Below are positions 1 through 11,996 of a stretch of 64,000 bases of DNA, piece after piece (position 1 is the stretch's first letter; every line of letters starts with the position of its first letter). This stretch comes from Riptortus pedestris (Eukaryota; Arthropoda; Insecta; Hemiptera; Alydidae), in contig CM032230.1 in assembly GCA_019009955.1 (NCBI GenBank), forward strand, positions 25,707,501 through 25,771,500, given 5' to 3'. A model generated the notes under the pieces. That model made no database searches. It saw only the letters and a program-made list of their open reading frames with translations, and had not been told where the DNA came from. The position numbers and the translations under genes were made by a program.

Positions 1-65
1 AACTAAATTGGATGTATCTTTGTTCCTAAATCTCAGACTAAAACATGATTTAGTGGTTTTCTTTT

Positions 66-910
66 AGCAGATTTCTCTTAAGGGAAATCAGCGATTGAGG
101 TCGTACTCATGACGCGATTTTCGAAAAATTAACACTCTAGTGGTCGTAATTTTCGTTTGATCGTTACCAAACTCGATATTTAATCATTTTATGTAAAAAG
201 AAAGAGCAAGTTAGTTAATGGCTGAAATGGGACCAGTGGGAGGGGGGGATTTTTGAAAATTTGAAATATGTCCTTTACTGTACGTCGGATTGAAAAAAAG
301 GTATAGAACCAATCTTATTTCAAATTAAATTTACTATAAATATTGTTATATACAATTTATTCTCTATCTTGAATATTAACAGATTTATTTGCAGTTTTAT
401 TAAGTGTGTGTCTGTGTGGCTATTGTTTCCGGATTAGTTCAGCCGTTTACGTAACTGTTCGGGATTCGTGTAACGTTTTTGTCTTCTAACCTTTTACTTT
501 GTGAGATATGTGCTTCTGTTGATGCCCCCCCCCACCCTTTCTTTATTTCTTGGACTACTAAAATTTTAGTTATTAAAATATAAATTATTCTTATTCATTA
601 TAAGTTGCAGTACGAGATATAACAAATAGTTTGCAATAAAGTTAATGTGTTATATTCCGATGTATATGAGTAATTGTTTTTCTTTCCAGTGAAGAATATG
701 TCTTTCTGTTCAGCTCTCTGTTGTTGGCAGACCTATTTGTTTACAATTCATAAGCCGTTTCCGTTGGGAGCTTACTAAAATTAACTTAACGATTTCTCAT
801 CCGTTTGTATTTACTCACGGTGGTGTTAAGTGTTACCGGTATGCAGATTTCTCTATTGTAGAACTTCACGTGGGAAATCTGCTTAGTTTACGCAGCCCCT
901 GTATGATGGA
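66..910 (+). repeat. HINE-like repeat, copy 1 (3' type C)
   Basis: Member of the dominant repeat family. It begins AGCAGATTT right after TTTT and ends with GGGAAATCTGCT, then a decayed terminal hairpin (CGCAGCCCCTG) and T-run. The 5' half carries the family block with TGAGGTCGTACTCATGACGC and the later GGCTGAAAT..GGGAGGGGGGGA segment. The 3' half is type C, recognised by TTGGCAGACCTATTTGTTTA and CACGGTGGTGTTAAGTG. No coding capacity. Family assignment to Helentron-associated elements is inference from the terminal layout. Confidence 0.7.
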
Positions 911-1122
911 TTTTTTCATTATGAAAATGATCTATACAAATTTTCAGTGTCTAATAGTTACAGAGAAATATGCAATTCGGTTGGTTGATGATTTTTTAAA
1001 TGGCTTTACCGACTACAGAAATTGAAAATTTTTGTCTTAAAAAACTTGCACCTTGTTTTTTATCAAATTATTTCATTTCTTTGAAAAGCTTTTGTACTAC
1101 GTGTTGTTAGGTTGTCCGAGTA

Positions 1123-1299
1123 ATGCCTAAAGTATTGTGTGTGCCCAATGAGCCATCGACTGGTCTGGATTTATCTAACAGAGCTGGGCCGTCCAGTGCC
1201 ACTGCCCGCCCTGCATCACCTATCGTCATTGAAATATTAGATTCTAGCTCATCTGATGATGAAGTTGAAATAGTCAGCGTTAGAGCAACTACACCTGAG
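1123..1299 (+). CDS. Exon 1 of an uncharacterised serine-rich nuclear-type protein (residues 1-59)
   Basis: First coding exon of a two-exon gene joined to 5163..5756. The ATG at 1123 is the first Met after an in-frame TAG five codons upstream. The exon ends in GAG and is followed by GTAATA, a good donor in phase 0. The encoded segment holds a hydrophobic core followed by serines and acids (IVIEILDSSSSDDEVEIV, about residues 34-51), which is the usual form of a phosphorylatable SUMO-interaction motif. I do not recognise the family. The sequence before the ATG (TTTCTTTG...TTGTTAG) could also be an intron end, so a non-coding upstream exon is possible. SUMO binding is inference from the motif alone. 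Confidence 0.6.
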
Positions 1300-2033
1300 G
1301 TAATAAAGTTTTCTTAATAGTCATTGTAATGTTAGTAATTCAGATAAAACTGCAAAATCAGGTAGTTCAAAGTTCTCATTTTATCTAGTCTAATATCTCT
1401 AAACTAGAGGATTTTTTTTAATCTGTCCCACCAATGATAATAGTACACAGTTATAAAATGGTTGTCATTCCTGTCAAAGGAGATTAACATTATTGACTGA
1501 TTATCAAGCTGAAGCCAAGGTCATTCAGCCATCTTGAAACCAGCAATATAAATCCTTTTGAATAGTAGGACTTTTGATAGATTTGAAGATAGTGCTCTTC
1601 CTTTCATAAATGTTTTCGGGCATCCTACTCATGCCTCTACCAGCTTAAACTAAATTGCCAAAACTTAACTATTCATTTGATGTTAATTATAACATTTATT
1701 ATAATTTTCAAACTTTGTTTATTGTGGTTTAGAGTTATAAAATAATACTGGGTTCTTCTTTTTTAGTGTCCCATTCCTCTAAGAAGTTTCATCGTACTTT
1801 CTAACTGGGTCTAAAATGTGCTAGTAGTTCAGAAACTTTTTGGTCGGCAACCCCATACTTTAGTACGTGTTGTATAAGATTCATTGTATATGATTTAAAT
1901 CTAGTCGTTTTTGAATTATTTAAATGCAGAAAGGCTGAAATAAGGACAATGTAGCATTACACTGTTCCTCTAATAACCCCATATTAATTAACCCCCAACA
2001 AATAATTGGGTTCCTTTATTTTTAGCAGATTCC

Positions 2034-2914
2034 CTTAAGGGAAGTCAGTTATTGAGGTCGTACTCATGACGCTATTTTCAAAAATTTTCTACAAATATTC
2101 ATCGATCCTACCCAGGAGATGACGAAAATGAGGTCCATTCAAAATTATATATTTGTCTGTTAACGCTCTAGCGGTTGCAATTTTGCTTGATCGTTGCCAA
2201 ACTCGTTACTCGATATTTAAACGTTTTATGTAAAAATAAAGATGAGTTAATGGTTGAAATCGGACCAGTGGCAGGGGGATTTTCGCAAATTCGAAGTAAC
2301 TCCGTTACTAGACATCGGATCACAAAAACATTTCGAATCAATCTTATTACAAATTACATTTACTATAAATATTGTTATATACATTTATTCTCTATCCTGA
2401 ATATTAAGTGAGGTATTTGCATTTTTCAGCCTTCAGCAAACCCCCCCCCTTTTACTCATGTTATATAAATTATACTCAGTTATGTAATATACCTGATCAT
2501 TTGAACCCTAAATACCAAGTTTTCAAGAAACATTTATTATTCGAGATACATGCAAATATGTTCTGGTGACCCCCCCCCCTCTTCTTATGTTCTTGGACTA
2601 CTTAAATTTGATTGATTGAGATAACAATTATTTTGATTCATTATAAATTACAGTACTAGATATAGTAAATAGATTTCAATCAAATTAATATGTGATATTC
2701 AGTTATATTACAGCAATTGTTTTTCTTTCCGGAAAGAAGTTGGCAGAACTGTTTGTTTATAATTCAGAAGCTTTCCGTCGGGAGGTTTCTTATTATAGTT
2801 TTTTTTATTCACTGAATATTCACGGTGGTGTTGTGTTACCGGTATGTTGACATATCTATTGTTAAATTTCACGCGGGAAATCTGTTTACTTTGCGCAGCC
2901 CCTGCGTGACGGAC
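2034..2914 (+). repeat. HINE-like repeat, copy 2 (type C)
   Basis: In the intron of gene 1. It starts AGCAGATTCCC after TTTATTTTT and ends GCGCAGCCCCTGCGTGACGGAC before TTTT. The internal AT microsatellite is almost absent (TATATATTTGTCTGTTAACGCTC). The same type C 3' half as copy 1 is present, with several C-rich tracts (2447-2456, 2571-2579). Confidence 0.7.
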
Positions 2915-3005
2915 TTTTGTTATTCTTATTCTTGTTTGAATTAATTTGTAGCAATTTTTTTTTTAATTGAGGTTTCATTTTACAAAAATTGTTTTATGTA
3001 TATTA

Positions 3006-3240
3006 TTCAATGTAATGTCCAGCATTATCCACTACCTTTTCCCATCTTTATGGCATGTATGTGGATTTCACGACAGAAGAATGACTCACTTTCAGAGCCA
3101 ATCCAGATTGCACAATGTCTGGAAAATATAGCATGTGTGGTAGTCCCACTTGATCGTTTCAATATTCATTTTGACAGGTTTTGCATCGTGCCGGCGAACA
3201 TTGTCATGTAGGAAAATAATTTTGTTGTGGCCATCACCAT
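3006..3240 (-). pseudogene. Mariner transposase C-terminal relic
   Basis: On the minus strand, starting near 3240, one reading frame gives IIFLHDNVRRHDAKPVK, recognisable as the HDNARPH block around the second catalytic Asp of mariner transposases. Further along, shifted frames give remnants of the PYSPDL..SDYHLF block and of the C-terminal WEKVV block. Several frame shifts and substitutions make it inactive. No terminal repeats are visible next to it. It lies in the intron of gene 1 about 0.5 kb before a second, different mariner. Confidence 0.6.
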
Positions 3241-3919
3241 TTGGTGATTTGATTTTGTCCGGTCATTTCATTAAGTCTGAGTAGCTCATAGTATATCACA
3301 CCATAATGATCTCACCAAATAAAGAGCATAAGCTTGAACAATACAAAAAAAAAAAAAAAATAAACTATCTACCTGTGTATATTGAAATAATTTTGGCTTG
3401 TATTTATCTGGTTTTTTATTAGATTTATATGTATAAGAAACAAGTTTTCTCAGCCTTCTTGTGTTCACTAAATGAAAAATCATAATAAATATGTTTTAAT
3501 AACAAAGTATTAATGAAAATACTGTTTAAGTAGCTAAAGCGTATTAAGCACTAGCTAGTCCACAGAAAAGTAATAATAATCATTGGCTTTGTAACAATTT
3601 GGAGAATTTTCACAAAAAGCATAATATCTGGAATCCCAATTAACTTGGAATGGACAAAATGAGGAATGTCTCGACAGTTGAGGCATGTTGCTTTGGACGT
3701 TACAAGTTTCCTTGTTAGTACCACATTTATTGGGTTGTCCAGAAAATAATGCAGGATTTTAAGTTTTCATTAAAATACCCCTCGGTATAATTAACTGTTT
3801 ACATTTACAGGTTTACTCATGTGTATGAATGTCAACACTTATTAATCCTCTTCCAAATGATATTGTTTGTTTACCTCTGTAGCATTCCGCTACTTGGAAT
3901 TAATTCAGTCATCCTTATA

Positions 3920-4258
3920 ATGTCAAAGCGTGAATATCGTACGATTTTCTTTTACGAGTTTACACTCGGCCGAAGTGGAGCCCAAACGGCCAGAAACATT
4001 AACCAAGTCTGGGGCGAGGGTAGTGTTAATGAGTGCACTGTGCAAAGGTGGTTCAAAAAATTTCGGGAGGGAGATTTCAGTCTTGAAGACGAAGAAGGTC
4101 GTGGAAGGCCTTCCTCTCTTAATGATGATGTTCTTCAATCTGTGGTGGAAGAAAATCCCAAAACAACTGTTCGAGAACTTGCAGAGCAACTTAAAGTGAG
4201 TAAAACGACCGTCTCTAACCACCTCAAGGCGATTGGATGCATCAGAAATTGGCAGTAA
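3920..4258 (+). pseudogene. Mariner transposase N-terminal part (DNA-binding HTH)
   Basis: Begins MSKREYRTIFFYEFTLGRSG and contains the mariner paired-type helix-turn-helix: the ARNIN..TVQRWFKKFREGD block (about residues 15-45), the GRGRPSSL linker typical of an AT-hook-like GRPS motif, and the second HTH ending VSKTTVSNHLKAIG (about 90-110). The frame then runs into the deletion joint and stops at 4256-4258. The missing stretch contains the first catalytic Asp (the DEKW block), so no active enzyme can be made. Frame extends upstream of this ATG without family similarity, so 3920 is taken as the start. Confidence 0.88.
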
Positions 4259-4596
4259 TGAATCCCTCGCTGGTCAATCGGAAAGGGCCCATTTTGTTGC
4301 ATGACAACGCTCGACCACATGTGTCACGTGTAACGTCACAAAAATTATTGGAGCTTGGCTATGAAACTTTGCCTCACCCACCCTACTCTCCGGACCTCTC
4401 GCCTACTGACTACCATTTTTTTAGACACCTGGACCTCTATTTACAACACAAAATATTCAAAAATCAAACGGAACTGGAAAATGCGTTTTTTGACTTTATC
4501 AATTCTAAAAAATCTGAATTCTATTCAGACGGTATTAATAAGTTACCAACACGTTGGGAGAAATGTGTTGAAAGTATGGGAAATTATTTTGATTAA
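4237..4596 (+). pseudogene. Mariner transposase C-terminal catalytic part
   Basis: In another frame from the N-terminal part, just after the deletion joint. It has the second catalytic Asp in ILLHDNARPHVS and the third in PHPPYSPDLSPTDYHFF, the D34D spacing of mariner elements, and ends SMGNYFD at the family's usual C-terminus. Sequence is otherwise well kept, which suggests the internal deletion and insertion are fairly young. The closest remembered family is the Hsmar1/cecropia group. Confidence 0.88.
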
Positions 4597-5162
4597 AGAA
4601 CATTGCTTTAAAGTAACTAGTTTTTTTTTTTTTTGTTTGATACCAAAATCCTGCATTATTTTCTGGACAACCCAATATTTATCTAGCAGAAGGACGAAGA
4701 TATAGGGCTTGCAAAGATATTTATAACTGTATTTTATTGCTTCAATATAATAATATGCATAATTTTCTGTTCAGGTTTCAGCTCTTAATGACCTTAAATA
4801 TTTAAATTTTTTTTGTGAGTTGCCAAATCATGTCTAGGAGAATGGGGGTGGGGTACTCAAGGGGAAAACAAAAGATACAAATTCACGATTAACAAGATTT
4901 TGTAAAACATTTTTTTTTGCCTGGTATAATCCATTGTGTTGCACTAGTGAATGGGTTTCCATGGGTTCTACAAGTCTTTCGAATTAGAATTTTTTCTTTA
5001 CTTTAAGATATTGTTTATTTTGGAAATATTTAGAAGTCAAAATGAAAAATTCATGTCAATGGTTGATTTTTAAGAAATTAATTTGTTTTTAACAGAATTA
5101 TCATTAAAGAAATTACTAACTGATTTCTTTATTAATTTGATTTTTCTTTCTATATTTTTCAG

Positions 5163-5756
5163 ACCATTATAATTGATGAAACAGACAGTGATGCAGAAAT
5201 TACATTCCCATCTGTTCCCAATGGTTCAAGTCGTCCAAGGAGTGATAATCCAAACCACTCCCCTAGGAGTGGGTCGTCTGATAGAATGCGAGCTATGTTA
5301 GCTACCATTGATGATGAGCTTATTGGTCAGCAAACGCCATCTCCTTTCATTGCTTCGAGATCGCCTACGCCACCGATGCCCTACTTGAGAGCAGCAATCG
5401 GTTCGAAGGAGCCTTCCAGCCCAAACCCCTCAGAGTCGAGTAGCACTTATGCGAGCCTCGGCCTTCCTTCTCCTTCCTCAACATCTTCGAGTTCTTCTCT
5501 GTCCTCGTCTTCAGATTCAAATTATTCGGAATATATGAAGAGACGTCCATTGAAGAAAAGAAAGAAAATTTCCAGGAAAAGAACTGAGAAACCGAAGAAA
5601 AGGCCCAAGAAGTCCCCATTTTCAGATAGTAGCTCAGATGAGGAATACCAGCCGAAGTCAAGCAGGCCTCGACTAAGGAGTGTAGTTGTCAAACCCGAGC
5701 CTACCAGAAGATCTCATCGGAATAGCCACTTCATTTTCCCTACTGACTCTGATTGA
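5163..5756 (+). CDS. Exon 2 of the uncharacterised serine-rich nuclear-type protein (residues 60-256, stop)
   Basis: Acceptor TTTTTCAG ends at 5162; the exon continues phase 0 from exon 1 and stops at TGA 5754-5756, giving 256 aa in total. It opens with a second hydrophobic-acidic patch (TIIIDETDSDAE), then a Pro/Ser-rich low-complexity stretch (SPTPPMP, a run SPSSTSSSSSLSSSSDS), then a strongly basic segment RRPLKKRKKISRKR followed by KPKKRPKK, a likely nuclear localisation signal, then SSSDEEY and a basic tail. Most of it looks intrinsically disordered. No enzymatic domain is visible. Codon usage and splice sites look like a real host gene. Function is unknown; a nuclear SUMO-linked or chromatin role is only inference. 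Confidence 0.65.
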   Translation, partial: TIIIDETDSDAEITFPSVPNGSSRPRSDNPNHSPRSGSSDRMRAMLATIDDELIGQQTPSPFIASRSPTPPMPYLRAAIGSKEPSSPNPSESSSTYASLGLPSPSSTSSSSSLSSSSDSNYSEYMKRRPLKKRKKISRKRTEKPKKRPKKSPFSDSSSDEEYQPKSSRPRLRSVVVKPEPTRRSHRNSHFIFPTDSD

Positions 5757-8700
5757 TATTCCTATTTTGTATATACGATTAGTGTGTTACTATATTTAAA
5801 AACTTAAAAAAAAAATTATTTATAAATTAGGTTGAGCTTTTTAAAAGTATTATTTATAAAAATCAATTGTAATGAATACCATCACATTAATTTTAATTCA
5901 ATGAACTGAATACTTAAATTACAAACCAAAAAAAAGGTCCAGATTTTTCTCTATAAATGATTTCAACTACTTCCCTTTTATTAGTTTTTGAAATATAGGA
6001 TCAGAGTACGTACTCCCGTGGTGCATTATAAATTACAGTGGTTTTTCCTGTCTCTGTAAATCAACAGCCTTCTTTCTTGTTTTTTTTTTTTTTTTTTTTA
6101 ATTTTAATAATTTTGCAGTGAATTTATATATTTTAACTACTTATTTAAGCAAGTATGTTTAATTCCATATTTTATTAACTACTTTTATGAGAGTTTCACA
6201 TCTTTTTTTTTCCAAATGGTTGCTGTTGTATGACTTTTCATACTATATAGGAAATATTTTGGCAATTTTAGTGGAAGGATAGTTTCCTATCATAAGGAAG
6301 GATCACTTCATGCATCAGTTTATATCATTTTGCCTAAAAATATATTCCCCACATTGAGGCTGATAACAAGTGTGATTGCCAATCAAACTTCTTAGAAAAT
6401 TCTTAAATTTTAATATTTTACGAAAAAGTTTAGAGCAATAATTCAAATTAAGGTACTTCCCTAGTGTTATAGTAGTTCCTACCCCATATTAAGTGCAATT
6501 TAATGGAGAGAGTTATACAAGTCAAGAATAATTTTTTTTTAGATGAAATACATTACGCAAAAATCATGACATTAATATTTCTTATTGGAACCGAGCTTCT
6601 GATTCACTGCATATAATTTTTCATCCATTTCCCACTCTTCTCCAAATTGTTCCTATTCCCTCTGCCTCTTGAGCTATTTGCCTAAATTTTGTTTATCCCT
6701 TTTAGAGTTCATTTCATAATCCATTGCCTCTTCACTCAGCATTATGGTCTTCCTGTCATTCTTACTCCTTTTTCGATCCTTCTCTTGTATGTTAACCTCA
6801 CTTCTTTCAATTGAACTCTGTTTCACTTCCTAGAAGAAATTCCCACTGATTTATCAGCAATCCTTCACCCACCACTCCCTGAAATCAATGTATTTATCTT
6901 TTTTTAAGTTAATATTATTAAAGTTGCCCTGGCGAAAGACAGGAAGGTGGTAAATATATATTTCATGCTTAACCATTGTATTCTATCTGCCTGATTTACA
7001 GGTACAGATTTACTGGAGTAGTGATTCAAACTCCACTCGACTTGCTTTACTTAAATAACAATTTTTGGTATTCGTTTTTTATTTTTTTTATTTAAGGTTT
7101 TGAATGTAAATAATAATGAAAATTGATTATTGAAATCATAACTCTAGGTAATGTAATTAATAATATCTAAAAAATGTCAGAATATTGCCCTTCAATATTC
7201 TCCCCAAATTTATGTGGCTTCTGCTGTCCACATGTTTGTGGCTGAAGAGCTTACTCTCAGCATAATTATTAAAATTGTTTAATAATTCATTAAAATATGA
7301 ATTTTGGTCTTTTCATGAAGCTTTTATACATTCCAGGAGGTTTAACAAGCCTCCTATTAACAAAGTTTATTTCTATGATTCTGCTTAATGCAAACTGCAA
7401 CGGATTTACAAGATGTTTTGAAAATATAGGAAACTATGAAGGCCACCAGTATTAGTTTTGAAACTTATTAAATAAACCATGTCTAACTTTAAATAGTTAA
7501 CTTCTATTCATATTCCAACTCAATATTCTTGTTATAATATTTTCAGTTAATAAGAAAAGCATATTTACTTCATAATTTAATAAAAATATGCTTTGTTTCC
7601 CGTTCTATCCAAACATAAGGTTAGTTATATTTTAAATACAGCTCTAATTTCAGAGATACCACTGAAGGCGTTTGTTTTTCTGAGTTTACATTCTCAGACT
7701 GAGATTAATAAATCACTACTTATTTACTGAGAAGTTTTCAATCACTGAAACTGATAACTTCACAAATATTTACGAAAATTATTTAAAAACTTAAAGAGTG
7801 CTTATATATGTTCAAATTAAATTACATTATAAAAATTATTATTAAATATAGCATAAAATTAGGTATATTGTAGCTGTCATATTTTTAAAAACCAACTTTG
7901 ATTTGAATGTTCGAATTCAGACTAAAGATAGTGGTACACTGACCATAACCACCAGCTGTGAATATGAATGTTATACACTGGCAAAATAAATGTTTTGATG
8001 TTATTAAATTAAAATGTATGCTAACCATTTAAAAATTTGTTTGTTTCAGTTTTCATGGGATAGTTTCAAATTTATATTACGAATGAAAAATACAAATTTC
8101 CTCTTCTTTTATCATATACAATTTAGCAACGCAAGTAGTGCCTTTAAGTAAATAGTATATATATCTGTATTGTCAAAATCCTATTTGTTTCATATTGTCC
8201 AGACACATTAGTAAAATTACAGTCTGGTTGTTAATACAGTCTGTGTTTAGTACTGTTTGTTCAGTCAGTACTCCAACAAAGGCCGATGTCTAAATTACAA
8301 TTAATAAACAAATATTTTATAGAAGATTGTAGATTTACTTTTGATTAGCCTATTTTTAAGTAATCTACTTTATTGTAAAGCTAACTAAAGGAAGATATTA
8401 ATGACTTCTGTTCTATTAAACGTTATCCTTGGTGATAAAGGTGTTGAATGTGGCATGAAGCACCTTAGCCAGTTTCAAAACCTTCGATTAAACGAATAAC
8501 TGTGATATTGTTGAATTTTTTAATCGTCTCTGTTACATCTCCTACACAATTCATTCAGTGTTCAAGGTTGTACTCTTTCGTCAAGTTATTGAATTGTGTG
8601 AATATTTGAAAAAAAAATTACAAACTCTGAATTGGGTTAGATGTAAAGATAGAAATAATGTATTGACTAACAGATGGCTTGTGGCCTTAGCCCTTTTCCC

Positions 8701-10190
8701 CTCCTGTTTAGGACATGACGTTTATTTTTTATGTTGTTTAATTTAAAAGGGATATTGTATATTTTTGACAAATCTACATTTAGACTTCCATAAACCTTAT
8801 CATAATAACAATGAAGATCTTTTAATACTTGTCATGTCACTATATATTTTTGTCAGCATTCCACCATACATGCTTTAACATTCTTCAGCATCACGTGCCA
8901 GTTGAGCTCATTTGTCTTTTTATCTGTGATGGAGGGCTATGGTGTAGACAACTCTATTTTCAGTTGAATGTCATATAGTTTTATGAATAAGTATAGTGAC
9001 ACCGAGTACAATTTAAGATATTTATTGTTTTATTATTTCATTTCACTTTAAATTATTATAGTTAGTGATAATCATTATACTATTCAATTATTTTATTTAT
9101 TAGCTAATCTTAATTCAGGGGAAAATGCTTAAAATTAAGAAGTAAATTTAACTTATTCTAATACCTTTAAAAAGTTTAACCTATTTGTAGTTACTTGTAT
9201 GTTATAAATCATATTATGTATAAGAAATTTGCTTATATTATTGTTTTATACTCTTGAAAAAAAGGGGGAGGGATCCGAGAAATCATTATTAATTTTCTTT
9301 TCCCTCCATTACCATTAAGTGGTATTCTTGATTTTGATTATTTTAACCACTTCCTTCTGAGCATGCATTCAGATAAATGCCATTATAAAAATAATATCCT
9401 GATAAATATATGAGAATTCGAATACACACCTGAATGTTCTGCAATTCGTTTGCAAAACAATTTTTCCTTATCAGAAAGGGACTCAAAATTATTGGGAAAT
9501 GGATGCATTGTCTATTAATAGAATATTCCTCATGCATGTTTTGTCTCAACTATCAAGCTACTGACCCTGAGTCCTTTTTCATTAAAATACTCCATTGAAA
9601 GTTCTTGTAAATGTCAATTGTAAATTTTTAGTCATGACATTGGACCTTTCATTCGTATATTTTATTTTGTCTTTAAGCATTGCTACTCAGATGTAAGTAG
9701 TTTGTGATAATTTTTCAATATGAGGTAAAGCTGTATGACAAAGTAGGCTCTGTATATTACTTAGTTTTGTTTCGCTTTAATTTGTATCAATGTATTTTAA
9801 TTATATGATTATTTTTTTAATTTGTACATAATTTTATTTGTTAATTGTATGTCAACAGGTGTAATGTATGTTATTTTTAATTATCCACTATATAAATATG
9901 AAAACTTGAGCCTTTTAACATTTTGATATTGAATTTGCATTCGTGCATAAATCCATTCACTTTGTATTCCTTATTTCAGGAAGAATTGATTACTTAATCA
10001 ATTTGAAATCTAAAATTATACTTATATTTATTAGATAACATTTTCAACTTGGTTTGTTTTAGTCAAGTGAATATGTATTTTTTTTTAATATAATTTTGTT
10101 TGTTCTATATTGTCGAGTTATTTATTTTAATTCCAGTCTTATAAATAATTTAATTTCATGTAGGTCAGATATAGAATTTTAAAATTTAGG
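5757..10190. other. 4.4-kb region without recognised genes or repeats
   Basis: Very AT-rich sequence downstream of gene 1 with none of the repeat families that fill the rest of the window. It could hold a long 3' UTR of gene 1, but I see no decisive polyadenylation site; AATAAA-type hexamers occur at several places, for example around 7474, 7986 and 8304. A short purine-rich open stretch on minus around 6680-6835 is not convincing as an exon. Confidence 0.5.
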
Positions 10191-10412
10191 TCATCATCAT
10201 TATTATTATTTATTAACATCCACTTTTTGCTATGGCTAATTGAAACAGGTTATCACCATTTTCTAGCCAGGGTAGGACTAAGGATTTTATTTAATGAGTT
10301 TGTCACTAAATAAATTCCTATTGCCTAGGGCGGGAATCGAACTCGCCACTCAAGGTTTACCATGTGAGATTAAGGTCAATGCTTTAATATCACGTGGCTA
10401 ATCTGAGCCCTG
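10191..10412 (-). repeat. tRNA-derived SINE, copy 1
   Basis: Read on minus, the head contains a B-box-like GAGTTCGATTCCCGCCC preceded by AACCTTGAGTGGC, as in tRNA genes. The body has TAGGCAATAGGAATTTATTTA and CCCTGGCTAGAAAA, and the 3' end is a TAATAATAATGATGATGA simple-repeat tail. The same body recurs at about 40970 and 42180. The A box is not clear. Head-body-tail layout is characteristic of tRNA SINEs. Confidence 0.7.
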
Positions 10413-10439
10413 TTTAGTGTTGATGATTATCTAGGTCTA

Positions 10440-11190
10440 TTCTGGTACTTAAGACTTAATACTATAAAGTTGTCTGCAAATACACATATTTTAGTATGTT
10501 TCATATTAATTAAGTGTAAAAGTTATTCTACTATTAGCTTCAAAAGTATAGGGGAGAAGCTTGTACCATATGGTATTGCAATATTTTGATTCTTATGAGT
10601 TAACATATAAATTTTGCGACCTTTGCAATACATCTTTATATGTATCTTTTTAAATATTTCTTTACATACCCCGTCGATGTCGGGTGCTTTCCTCTTATTT
10701 AGTGAGTTTATACAATTCTTTATTTCATGTTTAGTTATTCAAATAGTTGTCAGTGTTGTTCCTTAGAGTCCAAAGATGGGTACTGTCTTGTCGTCATCTG
10801 TCCCAATAGGTTTGTTCAAGAAATAAGTATATTTTTCTTTTATTGATTGAATAATGCCCCATCGTCCTTTTTTCGAGGTTTAAGAGAACATATTAACAAG
10901 GCCATGTCCATGGTTTTGCAGGGAGCAGAATTTTATCCACGAATGTGATTTGTTTTGTTGTAATGCCCGCTGGTATAAATGTTTGGTTTGTATGTATGTT
11001 TCTCTAAATTGTATTCTTAAGTTATTGTCTCGTATCCTTTGGTAGTTCTTCCTAACTTTGTTTGTTTCCTTCCATAGTTTCGTCAGTTCTTTATCACACC
11101 AGGGTATCAATTTCGTCTTTGTTGAGGTCATAGTTATATTCTCAATTCTTACTGTTTTATTGCAAACTATTTTCAAGACTTACCCAAATC
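10440..11190 (-). pseudogene. Degenerate non-LTR retrotransposon (LINE) reverse transcriptase relic
   Basis: On minus, 11176-10880 encodes a Lys/Arg-rich stretch (LIPWCDKELTKLWKETNKVR) like the linker between endonuclease and reverse transcriptase in Jockey/R1-type LINEs. Further along come fragments of RT blocks: KAPDIDGV near 10680, IPYGTSFSPILLKL near 10540 (normally GVPQGSVLSPILF), and ADNFIVLS near 10460, in place of YADD. There are several frame changes and an internal deletion between blocks. It is inactive. Confidence 0.65.
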
Positions 11191-11622
11191 ATTGTATGAT
11201 CTATGTCATGGTTTTGAAAATTTAGTTACAAGTACTCAGAAAGTTACTTAAAATTTCTAAGTATTGCTTGGATACATAAATAAATTTCACAAAACTTTAA
11301 CAATACTTGCAGAGAAAATGTATTAACCATAAACTGGATTAGAGAAGGTTCTTGTATAATGGGTACGAAATTCCTTATATGTCTGCAGTTTGATGGACCT
11401 TGTCTGCCGTACATTTTGAAACAGCAAGTTTGAGCAAGCCAAAAATTACAAAGGTCTTTTTGCTTGTACTGTGTGAACATTCTTGTCATTAATGAAAATC
11501 CAAATGCAGAGCCGCCATACTACCTCTACCCTCAGGATGTAGTGACTCATAAGTTGTCATCATGTTCTATAACCTATTTCTTCCTTTGCATGACCCTTCA
11601 TTAAGGAAGAAAGTCCGCCATG

Positions 11623-11933
11623 GGGGCTGTGTTACTAACCAAATTTCCCAAATGCATCACGTATTTGCATTTATCTCAAAACGTAAAAGTGAGAGCAATG
11701 CGAACAATATTTGGTTTTTAGGCTTCACATAATGTGCTTCATAATACAACAGCTTATTGTTAATACGACAGGAGTAGGAGTGGAGGGTTTACTAAAGACC
11801 TAAAAATACAAATATCTTGGTTAATAATCAAGATATTGAAAACACCTATATAACAACATTTATGGAACATTACACTTGTGATAAGAGTTTAGTAACGATT
11901 AAACAAAAATTATGACTGCTGGAGAATTAAAAG

Positions 11934-11996
<63 letters not shown>

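Larger units (their letters stand above)
3730..4675 (+). mobile_element. Internally deleted mariner (Hsmar1/cecropia-like), 946 bp
   Basis: Perfect terminal inverted repeats: the left end starts TTGGGTTGTCCAGAAAATAA and the right end is its inverse (TTATTTTCTGGACAACCCAA), followed by GCAGGATTTT on the inner side. TA target duplication at 3728-3729 and 4676-4677. Full mariners are about 1.28 kb, so roughly a third is gone. It sits in the intron of gene 1 in the sense orientation. Because both ends are intact it could in principle have been mobilised in trans. Confidence 0.93.

Noticed and set aside
6680..6835. Minus-strand open stretch SEVNIQEKDRKRSKNDRKTI and following
   Set aside because: About 52 codons of purine-rich sequence, no splice sites, start or homologue I can name; kept as a remark only.
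8558..8746. 62-codon plus-strand frame in the repeat-free region
   Set aside because: Composition is like random AT-rich sequence; no motif, splice signal or relative.
10310..10375. Possible tRNA gene suggested by a B-box-like GTTCGATTCCC
   Set aside because: No cloverleaf, A box or acceptor stem; the sequence is the head of a SINE.
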